The notes under the pieces: generated by a model
The model's database searches: none
What the model was told of the DNA's origin: nothing
Seen by the model: the letters and a program-made list of their open reading frames with translations, nothing else
Program-made: the position numbers and the translations under genes
Origin: Flavobacterium algicola
Lineage (GTDB): Bacteria; Bacteroidota; Bacteroidia; Flavobacteriales; Flavobacteriaceae
Direction: 5' to 3'
NCBI RefSeq assembly: GCF_022399565.1
Contig: NZ_JAJTUT010000001.1
Location: 1,539,336-1,603,335, forward strand
Length of the DNA stretch: 64,000 bases
Shown: one piece after another, positions 24,876-32,311 of the stretch
Position numbering within the stretch: the stretch's first letter is position 1
Layout: every line of letters starts with the position of its first letter

Positions 24876-25418
24876 TTATTTATCCGTTAATAGTTTCTTT
24901 AATTTTTCCCAACGCGGGTCAATATTTTCGTCTTCTTCTTTAATTTCTTTCTCTTCTTTAATTGTCAATTCATTCAGTTTTTCTAGAGCTTCAGATTTTA
25001 AACTTCCATCTTTTACTCCTGGATGAACACGTCTTTGAGGTACCGATAGTACAATCATTTCATAGATGTACTGCGCAACGTCGATTTCAAATTCACCATA
25101 AGGTACAATTAATAATTCTTCATTGTCGTTATTGAATTCCTCTCCAAAGCGAACTATCAATTTCATTTTGCTTTTTACAGCCAAATCAAAATCTTCGCCG
25201 GTTAGATCACAAGGAACATTTACCGTTCCCTTATGTTTGAAATTCAATTCAAGCATATTACTTTGCTTCTCTAAGACTATACTTACCTTGATATCCGAAT
25301 CTTGATATTCGTCATAGTCGAAGATTTTAAAGAACGTATTATTCAATTGATACTCAAAATGATGTTTTCCGTTCTTTAATCCTACAAACGGAATTAAATA
25401 TTCTTTTGTACTACTCAT
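24876..25418 (-). CDS. DUF177 (YceD family) protein
   Basis: 180 residues from ATG 25418, MSSTKEYLIPFVGLKNGKHHFEYQ, which matches the usual start; the longer frame from 25454 adds 12 residues without family support. A pattern of charged strands, NVPCDLTGEDFDLAV with one Cys in a CDL motif, and an acidic C terminus are typical of the YceD group. It sits directly before rpmF, as usual. The family has been linked to 23S rRNA maturation and L32 biology, but the role here is not shown by the sequence. Confidence 0.85.
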   Translation of the reverse strand: MSSTKEYLIPFVGLKNGKHHFEYQLNNTFFKIFDYDEYQDSDIKVSIVLEKQSNMLELNFKHKGTVNVPCDLTGEDFDLAVKSKMKLIVRFGEEFNNDNEELLIVPYGEFEIDVAQYIYEMIVLSVPQRRVHPGVKDGSLKSEALEKLNELTIKEEKEIKEEDENIDPRWEKLKKLLTDK

Positions 25419-25508
25419 TTCAACAAAATTTTGCCCTAAACTTCGGGAGTGCAAAGATATAAAATTATTGTGAACCTAATAAAGTTATTTATCTTTTTTT
25501 ATTAATGA

Positions 25509-26552
25509 CTATTTTTCTCTTACTTTTAGAGGATTCTCACTGATTTCTGCATGCTGAATTCGGGAACGATAAACGTCTATGGCCAAATAAACCGCTTCTT
25601 TAAAGGAATTATAGTCTGCTTTTCCTTTTCCAGCAATATCGTATGCGGTCCCATGATCTGGTGAAGTTCTTATCTTATTTAGCCCTGCAGTAAAATTTAC
25701 ACCGTTTCCAAAGGAAAGTGTTTTAAAAGGAATCAACCCTTGATCGTGATATGTCGCTATAATAGCATCATAATTTTCATATTGACCACTACCAAAAAAA
25801 CCATCTGCTGCAAAAGGACCAAAAACGAGTGTTCCTTTATTGAATATTTTCTGCAAGGTTGGTTTTAATATAGCATCATCTTCACTACCTATAACGCCTC
25901 CATCTCCGCAGTGAGGATTTAATCCTAATACGGCAATTTTTGGTTTGGTAATGCTGAAATCCTGGATTAGAGAATTTTTTACAGTTTCAATTTTTTTCTT
26001 AATTAAGACTTCGGTCAATGCCGCAGATACTTGGTTTAACGGAAGATGATCTGTTAATAGTCCAACTCGTAGATTTCCTTGTACCATCATCATTAGCGCG
26101 TCTCCTTCTAATTCTTGGTCAAGATAATCAGTATGACCAGGGAATTTAAAATCTTCTGACTGGATGTTGTATTTGTTTATCGGAGCGGTGACCAATACAT
26201 CGATTAAATTTTCTTTTAAGGCCTGTGTAGCTGCTACAAAGGATTTAATGGCATAACCACCTACTTTTTCATCATTGGTTCCTAAATTTAGATCAACTCC
26301 TTCTTTCCATACATTAAGTACGTTTATCTTACCGGGTACAATTTGATCTAATTTATCGATACCGTGTAACGAAATGGCAGAATCCAAGTTCTTTTTGATA
26401 AAAGACATTATTTTAACATTGGCAAAAATAACAGGAGTACATAGTTCTAACATTCGAGAATCTTCAAATGTTTTTAATACCACTTCGCTTCCAATACCAT
26501 TCAAATCTCCTATTGAAATTCCAACGATAATATTTTCTGCTTTTTTCATCAT
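25509..26552 (-). CDS. pdxA: 4-hydroxythreonine-4-phosphate dehydrogenase
   Basis: 347 residues from the ATG at 26552 (a GTG at 26558 would add two). PdxA motifs: GISIGDLNGIGSEV, VTAPINK, FPGHTDYLDQE, GLNPHCGDGG, ATYHDQGLIPFK and RTSPDHGTAYDIAGKG, including the metal-binding histidines. It oxidises 4-phosphohydroxythreonine in pyridoxal phosphate synthesis. It diverges from ribE across a 57-base spacer, a shared control point for two cofactor pathways. Confidence 0.95.
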   Translation of the reverse strand: MMKKAENIIVGISIGDLNGIGSEVVLKTFEDSRMLELCTPVIFANVKIMSFIKKNLDSAISLHGIDKLDQIVPGKINVLNVWKEGVDLNLGTNDEKVGGYAIKSFVAATQALKENLIDVLVTAPINKYNIQSEDFKFPGHTDYLDQELEGDALMMMVQGNLRVGLLTDHLPLNQVSAALTEVLIKKKIETVKNSLIQDFSITKPKIAVLGLNPHCGDGGVIGSEDDAILKPTLQKIFNKGTLVFGPFAADGFFGSGQYENYDAIIATYHDQGLIPFKTLSFGNGVNFTAGLNKIRTSPDHGTAYDIAGKGKADYNSFKEAVYLAIDVYRSRIQHAEISENPLKVREK

Positions 26553-26609
26553 GACCACAAGTTATTTATTGCTAATTTTGAAGTGCAAATTTAGTAAAAT
26601 AAAATAAGA

Positions 26610-27197
26610 ATGTTTACAGGTATTATAGAAACCCTTGGTACTATCCAGGAAATCAACAAAGAGAAAGATAATATCCATGTCACAGTGGACTCATCGATAA
26701 CAAATGAACTTAAAATTGACCAAAGTGTTGCGCACAATGGCGTATGTTTGACAGTCGTGGCCATAAAGGACAGTCAATATACTGTTACTGCTATTGACGA
26801 AACGATTCAAAAAACAAATTTAGGGAATTGGATGGTTGGAGATCAGGTTAATCTTGAGCGGGCCATGAAGCTAGGGGATCGATTAGATGGTCACATTGTG
26901 CAAGGTCACGTAGATCAGACGGCAATTTGTATTGCTACAGCTGAAACGAACGGTAGTTGGAGTTATACTTTTGAATACGATGAAGCATTGAGTAATATTA
27001 CAATCGAAAAAGGATCTATTACCGTAAATGGTGTTAGCTTGACTGTAGTTAATTCGAAAAAAAATCAGTTTAGCGTTGCAATTATCCCTTACACTCATGA
27101 ACATACAAATTTTCATGATTTTGTTGTGGGTACGAAAGTTAACCTAGAGTTTGATGTAATTGGGAAATACGTTTCCAGATTATTTGCTAATAAATAA
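26610..27197 (+). CDS. ribE: Riboflavin synthase, alpha chain
   Basis: 195 residues made of two similar lumazine-binding barrels: first MFTGIIETLG, AHNGVCLTVV and GDQVNLERAMKLGDRLDGHIVQGHVD; second GSITVNGVSLTVV and TKVNLEFDVIGKYVSR. The catalytic region G-HIVQGHVD is intact. Converts two lumazines into riboflavin and a diaminouracil. Divergent from pdxA. Confidence 0.95.
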   Translation: MFTGIIETLGTIQEINKEKDNIHVTVDSSITNELKIDQSVAHNGVCLTVVAIKDSQYTVTAIDETIQKTNLGNWMVGDQVNLERAMKLGDRLDGHIVQGHVDQTAICIATAETNGSWSYTFEYDEALSNITIEKGSITVNGVSLTVVNSKKNQFSVAIIPYTHEHTNFHDFVVGTKVNLEFDVIGKYVSRLFANK

Positions 27198-27213
27198 TAG
27201 CAGCTTGTAGATT

Positions 27214-27255
27214 AAAAAGAAAGTCTTTGAATTAATTCAAAGGCTTTCTTTTTTT
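27214..27255. terminator. Bidirectional terminator between ribE and the PID-CTERM-like gene
   Basis: AAAGAAAG and CTTTGAATT pair with AATTCAAAG and CTTTCTTT around one bulge, with A and T runs at both ends. It serves convergent genes. Confidence 0.85.
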
Positions 27256-27444
27256 ATTGAAGTTGTATATTGTGTAAGTACCAAATAAAATCCCACCAAT
27301 CAGTAGAGCAATCAAACCCTCATCAATAGGAAGGCCCGGCGGCGGTATAACAGGTATCGGTGCTGGTGGTTGGGCTATCATGCAAACGGTTCCTGCGAAA
27401 AATGCAATTAATAAATAGTGTTTATTCGAAATTATTTTCATCAT
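27232..27444 (-). CDS. Small PID-CTERM-like exported protein
   Basis: 70 residues from the ATG at 27444 (or 27441): a signal peptide MMKIISNKHYLLIAFFAGTV, then a proline-rich stretch (PPAPIPVIPPPGLP), the PIDEG motif, a hydrophobic helix ALLIGGILFGTYTI and a KKRK end. This Pro-Pro-G-x-P-I-D plus transmembrane plus basic tail is the layout of PID-CTERM sorting signals in Bacteroidota. It could be an exported or membrane-anchored small protein. No larger domain is attached. Gene is short but the order of features is clear. Confidence 0.7.
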   Translation of the reverse strand: MMKIISNKHYLLIAFFAGTVCMIAQPPAPIPVIPPPGLPIDEGLIALLIGGILFGTYTIYNFNKKRKPLN

Positions 27445-27877
27445 TTTTATAATATAAAATAGAAGAACCAGCAGGTGATTTGATTCGATGTTTTTTATAG
27501 GTTCAAAATTTTGGCCAAAGTAATAATAATCAACCAAAATTCGATAAAAATTTTGACTTTTAACTGATTAATATGTTTTTTATCGACAAAACTCTTTTTA
27601 AAATAGCAATTTAGGCTGCGTGTACTCTGTTTATTCAGTTTATATACGTTTAGTTATAGTATTTGGTTTTTATAACTTTCCAGAATATATTAACCTGCTG
27701 CAGTTTTAGAAAATTTAAGTATTTTTCGTCTTCATTTTTTATTGTTGTACTTGAGTAAATTTTAGCATTATAATAATCATTCAATAATAAATTAAATATT
27801 ATCATTTGTTAATCTCCAGTTAACTTTTATAGTGTAATTTATAATTTCTTTTGTCGCTGAATAAAACTTTGACAATT
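27445..27877. other. Intergenic region before the phytase-esterase-like gene
   Basis: 433 AT-rich bases. No open frame or RNA structure stands out. The right part must contain the promoter of the gene at 27878; the left part that of the small PID-CTERM-like gene. Confidence 0.5.
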
Positions 27878-29161
27878 ATGAAATTTTTAAATGCTACCGC
27901 ATATCTTCTCTCTGCAGGATTACTTATTTGCTGCGACAAAAATGATATCGATGATAATGACTCTTTTAATCCTCCCACAATTGAGAATACTGGTGTCTCA
28001 TTACCCTATTCTATTTTAAGTACAAGTAATGGCGTTGAAATCAGAAATGGAGGATTTGGTTCAGCAGCTTGTGCGCATCCTTCAAAATTGGGTGAGTTTT
28101 ACGCGATGACAGACCGAGGTCCGAATGCCGATGCTACAGGTGGAAAGTATTTTCCCGTAGCAGATTACACGCCTAGGATTGGACATTTCAAATTAAATAA
28201 TGATGGAACTGTAAGTAAGGTAAATGAAATTTTATTTAAAACTCCAGCGGGAATACCAATTAGTGGTAGACCCAATCCAGTTGGTTTTGGATCGACAGGT
28301 GAAATAGCATATGATTTATCTGGAAGTGTTCTTGCTACGGATGAATATGGACTTGATTCTGAGGGTTTGGCCGCGATGAATGATGGTTCTTTTTGGGTGT
28401 CTGATGAATATGGACCTCATATCGTTCATTATAGTAATACTGGAATTCAATTGGAGAGAATTAGTCCGGTGGGTATAAATACAGGTATTCGAAAACTACC
28501 AGCAGTATTTGTAAAGCGATGGGCAAATCGCGGAATGGAGGGTTTAACTGTAACGCCAGATCAAAAAACATTGGTAGGGATTATGCAGTCACGATTGTAC
28601 AACCCATCAAATGCAGCTGCAACAAATAAAACGCTAACCAGAATTGTAACTTTTGATATTGCCACCGGTACTACCAAACAATTTTTATACAAGCAAGAAA
28701 TAGATAATAATTCCAATTCAGAGATCACTGCATTGAGTGCTAGTCAGTTTTTAATTATAGAACGTGACGGAAACTTTAGTGCCGATGGTCCGGTTATGAA
28801 ACATATTTATAAAATTGACATTAGCAAAGCAACAGATGTTTCTGGGAATGACTTTAATGCCGAAAATGGATATATGGTTAATGGTAAGACACTGGAGGCT
28901 AATTCTTGGGAAGAATTGGCTCAGGCCAATATTATTGCAGTATCAAAAACACTTGCTGTAGATGTGGTTAAATATTTAGGAGGATATCCTCATGATAAGC
29001 TAGAAGGGATTTGGTTGATTAACGCTAATACTATTGGTATCATCAATGACGACGATTTTGGTATTTGGAGTGATGCTACAAATAAAATTAAATCCAAGAC
29101 TTTATCTCCTACAAGTGGTAGCCAAAAAGATAGTAATAAATTGTATATACTGAAATTTTAA
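27878..29161 (+). CDS. Esterase-like phytase-family lipoprotein
   Basis: 427 residues from the ATG at 27878; the TTG 27 bases earlier is less likely because a signal peptide begins at the ATG. N terminus is a signal peptide with a Cys (LLSAGLLICC) suited to lipidation. The body follows the esterase-like phytase family: FYAMTDRGPNAD, GLDSEGLAAMNDGSFWVSDEYGPHI, the loop NRGMEGLTVTPD and ALSASQFLIIERDGN. The repeated EG/DE patterns mark a beta-propeller. Probably an envelope phosphoesterase-type enzyme; substrate unknown. Confidence 0.82.
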   Translation: MKFLNATAYLLSAGLLICCDKNDIDDNDSFNPPTIENTGVSLPYSILSTSNGVEIRNGGFGSAACAHPSKLGEFYAMTDRGPNADATGGKYFPVADYTPRIGHFKLNNDGTVSKVNEILFKTPAGIPISGRPNPVGFGSTGEIAYDLSGSVLATDEYGLDSEGLAAMNDGSFWVSDEYGPHIVHYSNTGIQLERISPVGINTGIRKLPAVFVKRWANRGMEGLTVTPDQKTLVGIMQSRLYNPSNAAATNKTLTRIVTFDIATGTTKQFLYKQEIDNNSNSEITALSASQFLIIERDGNFSADGPVMKHIYKIDISKATDVSGNDFNAENGYMVNGKTLEANSWEELAQANIIAVSKTLAVDVVKYLGGYPHDKLEGIWLINANTIGIINDDDFGIWSDATNKIKSKTLSPTSGSQKDSNKLYILKF

Positions 29162-29249
29162 TAAGTGCGGGTACATTAATAATATCCATATGATTTTTGA
29201 CCAAGGTGAATTTAAAAGATAGACTCGCAAAATAAACACGTATTAAAGT

Positions 29250-29295
29250 GCTCAAAACGAATTGTAAAATTCTGCTTTGAGCATTTTTTTTTATT
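29250..29295 (+). terminator. Terminator of the phytase-esterase-like gene
   Basis: GTGCTCAAA (29249-29257 region) pairs with TTTGAGCAT, followed by eight T residues, 90 bases past the stop. Confidence 0.7.
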
Positions 29296-29786
29296 TCAAA
29301 ATATCAGTAGTTGATAAGGCATCGCATTTTTTTAGTTCCTTATCCTTTCGTCTTTTTCTTTCTAAATTTCGATACCATTACTTTTTCTATGACAGAGGTG
29401 TTAATATTTATCGTAGTAAGAAGATGTTTTTGAAAGAATAATGGCACTATTTAAAATGATGAACAACTAATCAGTCAAAAAAATAACTGGAATAATATGA
29501 AAATGAGAAAAAATCATGATGAATAGATCGATTGTATATCGTGTATTTATCTAAGAAGAGATAAATTAAATCTAAAATTATTTTAGATGGTAATGATCTC
29601 AATTTATTTTAAGGGTGTAAACTCGCTAAAGTAAGAATTATTAACAAGATTTTAATTATAAAAACAATTAGAGCTTGCTAAAAGGCAACTCGATAATTGT
29701 ATCTTTTAGATTACTTTATTTGTTACGTTAAAAAATTATAAAGTAGTAAATCGGAAATATTGGTATCTTAACTGAAATGTCAATTA

Positions 29787-29821
29787 TTTGAAAATCAGAC
29801 TAAAAATTACATCTACATTTG
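29787..29821 (+). promoter_or_regulatory. Candidate promoter of the fibre locus
   Basis: TTTG (29787-29790), 23 bases, then TACATTTG (29814-29821), matching TAnnTTTG. Spacing is a few bases longer than the Bacteroidota norm. The first gene starts 37 bases later. Confidence 0.5.
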
Positions 29822-29857
29822 CACCAGAAATAAATCAAAAATTTAATATCCCCCCAA

Positions 29858-30379
29858 ATGAAAAATTTAATTATTGCATCTTTTATCTTATTAGGACTAT
29901 CTACAGTTAATGCACAAAACGTTACTTTAAACGTAAAATTAAAACCAATTCAAACCCTTGTTGTTAATACTGCTCAAAAAACTGTTGACTTAGAATACTC
30001 TTCAAAAGATGATTACAAAAACGGTGTTACTTCAACAAATACAGATCATTTGAACATTTATAGCACTGGAGGTTTTCAAGTAAAAGTAAAAAGTGCAACT
30101 GCTTCGATGACTAATGGAACTAAAAAAATTGAAGCAAACAGCATCCAACTTACAGCAACTGCAGGAACGGATGGAATTACTGGAGCTACGTACTCATCTA
30201 ATTTAAAATTGTCTACTGCAGAAACACTTCTTGTATCGTCTACAGCAGGTGGTGTAGATAAAAAAATATCTGTTGCTTATAAAGGAGCTGGAGCAGAAGC
30301 TTACCTTGATAATTACATTGCAGGTCAAACGCCTACTGTTTATACTACTGAACTTACTTATACAATTATAAGTCAATAA
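29858..30379 (+). CDS. Small exported fibre-subunit-like protein
   Basis: 173 residues: signal peptide MKNLIIASFILLGLSTVNA, then an all-beta mature domain of about 150 residues with NVTLNVKLKPIQTLVV, DYKNGVTST, GGFQVKVKSA and a final strand TTELTYTIISQ. The pattern (alternating hydrophobic residues, strand at the C terminus) resembles Ig-like pilin subunits. Its sequence resembles the C-terminal half of the 341-residue protein two genes on (shared NG, FQ-KV, closing Y-I-Q), so they appear to be homologous. It is first in the locus and followed by a hairpin, as expected of an abundant major subunit. No known family is recognised. Confidence 0.75.
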   Translation: MKNLIIASFILLGLSTVNAQNVTLNVKLKPIQTLVVNTAQKTVDLEYSSKDDYKNGVTSTNTDHLNIYSTGGFQVKVKSATASMTNGTKKIEANSIQLTATAGTDGITGATYSSNLKLSTAETLLVSSTAGGVDKKISVAYKGAGAEAYLDNYIAGQTPTVYTTELTYTIISQ

Positions 30380-30404
30380 GTAAACCTTTTCATAATTAAT
30401 AAAT

Positions 30405-30434
30405 AGTGCTGCAAGAAATAGTGGCACTTTTTTA
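30405..30434 (+). terminator. Attenuator-like hairpin between subunit and chaperone genes
   Basis: AGTGC (30405-30409) and GCACT (30424-30428) form a 5-bp stem with a 14-base loop and a T run to 30434. It is weak, so partial termination would leave more subunit than chaperone or usher transcript. Confidence 0.5.
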
Positions 30435-30491
30435 TTTACTAACTTTGTGTTTTTCAATTAAATGTAATTGTAGCCCCAAAGAAAACCTATA

Positions 30492-31283
30492 ATGAACAAA
30501 TTTTTTTTATTTTTTTATTTTTTTATTCTCCAAGCAACTGCCCAAACTGGCATATCTGTATCACCACCTAGAATATACTTTGATTCTAAATTAGGAGGTA
30601 GTAATACACAGCTAATATCAGTGACAAACGTAAGTGCAACAAACACTCTCGATCTCGCTGTAAGCCTTGGCGATTGGGAATATGATGAAAAAGGTGAAAA
30701 CCAGATGTTCAGTGCAAACACTCTTGCAAACTCTTGTGCAAATTGGATTTCGATAAAAAACACCGATAATTATTTTACTTTAAAACCAGGAGAAAGAAAA
30801 GAGCTTGAAATAACTGTTACGCCACCCAAAACGGCAATTGATACACTAGCAGCTCACACTGCGGTATTATATGTCAGTCAAATGAATCCTGTGGATGATG
30901 TTGATAATAAAGGTACCTCCATAAAAGTGAGTATTCGTTCTGGGATTAAAATTTTTCACAGTTATCCTGAGAATTTTATTCGAAAAGTAGAAATAGAGGA
31001 TTTAAAGTACGATCAGTCCCTAAACAAAGTAAATTTAAAATTTCGCAATCAATCTAAATTATGGGTTGACGGAAAGATATCTGGAGAAATAATTAATACT
31101 AAAACAGGTAAAAAATCAGTTTTAAATAATGTTGTTTTTTACACATTACCAGGAAATTTGCGAACGTTAAGTTTACCTGTGTTAGAAACCTTAGAAAAAG
31201 GATCGTATAATGCCTCAATAATTATTGATTATGGGGATGCTGCGCAATTAGAAATGGCTGAACTAAATTTTAATTATGAATAA
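30492..31283 (+). CDS. PapD-like periplasmic chaperone
   Basis: 263 residues: signal peptide ending TAQ, then GISVSPPRIYFD with a strand typical of the first strand of PapD-like domain 1, VTNVSATNTLDLAVSLGDW, FTLKPGERKELEITVTPP (the E-F region that precedes the subunit-binding G1 strand in classical chaperones) and a second Ig domain beginning near residue 155 (IEDLKYDQSLNKVNLKFRNQS). Two Ig domains and length fit the family. It lies between two subunit genes; the downstream start overlaps it by 8 bases. Sequence divergence from proteobacterial chaperones is large, so the role as donor-strand chaperone is inferred. Confidence 0.68.
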   Translation: MNKFFLFFYFFILQATAQTGISVSPPRIYFDSKLGGSNTQLISVTNVSATNTLDLAVSLGDWEYDEKGENQMFSANTLANSCANWISIKNTDNYFTLKPGERKELEITVTPPKTAIDTLAAHTAVLYVSQMNPVDDVDNKGTSIKVSIRSGIKIFHSYPENFIRKVEIEDLKYDQSLNKVNLKFRNQSKLWVDGKISGEIINTKTGKKSVLNNVVFYTLPGNLRTLSLPVLETLEKGSYNASIIIDYGDAAQLEMAELNFNYE

Positions 31284-32301
31284 ATTCATCGTAATTATAT
31301 GTTGTTTATTTTCACTGTTCTCCTTCTCCCAAGTAGCATTTACATCTTGGACAAATTCGTATTTACAGGTAACATCCTATAATGGGAACAGTAGCTCTGA
31401 AGCATTGACAGCAAAATTGGCAGGAAATGGAAATTTTACTATTCCTAACTGGAAATTATCGGCAAAGATCAATCAAACGCTTGTTTCAGATGATGGTAAA
31501 TACACTCTACCTGCAAATAAAATTTCTTTTCAACCTTCATCAACAACGGGTCAACAGTCACCAACGGCGACACCATCATTTACTGAAATTGGCGCGCCTT
31601 TAAATGTAATATTGCAAGAGAATGCAGAAGCATTTTTAATTCCAAATTCGAATAGTCCTATATATAATAATTCATCGCAGACTAGTTCCTATTATTTTTT
31701 ACAAATGAAATTTAATTTCACAGTAATTGGCGGGGCATATTTAGGTGCTTTCCCTGCGTGGACAAAATTTACTGTTCCTATTGAATTTACAACTTATAAC
31801 CAGAGTAACGGAATCATTGGTAAATCTACTCAAACTTACCAAATACAAATCGGTAATATTACTGATGCACCTCCAGTCGCTGATGAAATGTCAATGCAGA
31901 TTAATTTAAGTGCGTCAAAAGGAGTTTTGGAATTTAAAAGTATTCAAGATTACAGCAATGGTGCCAGCGTGACCTACACTGATGGATTATCTGTAAAGAG
32001 CAATACTAATTTCCAAATAAAAGTTCGTTCGCTAAATAGTAATTTACAGTCAGCAACTGGTAACACCATACCAATCGATGTAGTAAACCTTACTTTGTCA
32101 GGAGGTTCAAATTCCAACCAAACAATTACACCAATTGTTTTAAGTAGCTCGAGTCAAGCATTGGTGAAGACGAATACAAGTATTTTAACGACCTACAAAT
32201 ATGACATTAAATACTACACGACTGGTCAAGATCAACGATTAATTAGCGCCAAGTCTGATGATTATGCCACAACGTTACAATATGAGATAACCCCTCAATA
32301 A
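31276..32301 (+). CDS. Two-domain fibre subunit, probable tip or adhesin-like protein
   Basis: 341 residues: signal peptide ending SFSQ, an N-terminal domain of about 175 residues (Ser/Thr/Asn-rich, VAFTSWTNSYLQ, ASFNFTVIG-like strands), then a C-terminal domain from about 200 with DEMSMQINLSASKGVLEF, YSNGASVTYTDGLSVKS, FQIKVRSL and a final LQYEITPQ. The C-terminal domain resembles the 173-residue subunit two genes earlier. A receptor-like N-terminal domain attached to a pilin-like one is the layout of tip adhesins such as FimH. Adhesion is inferred; the N-terminal domain is not recognised. Confidence 0.65.
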   Translation: MNKFIVIICCLFSLFSFSQVAFTSWTNSYLQVTSYNGNSSSEALTAKLAGNGNFTIPNWKLSAKINQTLVSDDGKYTLPANKISFQPSSTTGQQSPTATPSFTEIGAPLNVILQENAEAFLIPNSNSPIYNNSSQTSSYYFLQMKFNFTVIGGAYLGAFPAWTKFTVPIEFTTYNQSNGIIGKSTQTYQIQIGNITDAPPVADEMSMQINLSASKGVLEFKSIQDYSNGASVTYTDGLSVKSNTNFQIKVRSLNSNLQSATGNTIPIDVVNLTLSGGSNSNQTITPIVLSSSSQALVKTNTSILTTYKYDIKYYTTGQDQRLISAKSDDYATTLQYEITPQ

Positions 32302-32311
32302 CCCCCAAAAA

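Larger units (their letters stand above)
29162..29857. other. Long intergenic region before the fibre locus
   Basis: About 700 AT-rich bases. A terminator lies at 29250-29295. No coding frame of plausible length was found. The right end has promoter-like elements for the small subunit gene. The size and position suggest a long 5' leader or multiple control sites, not shown directly. Confidence 0.55.
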
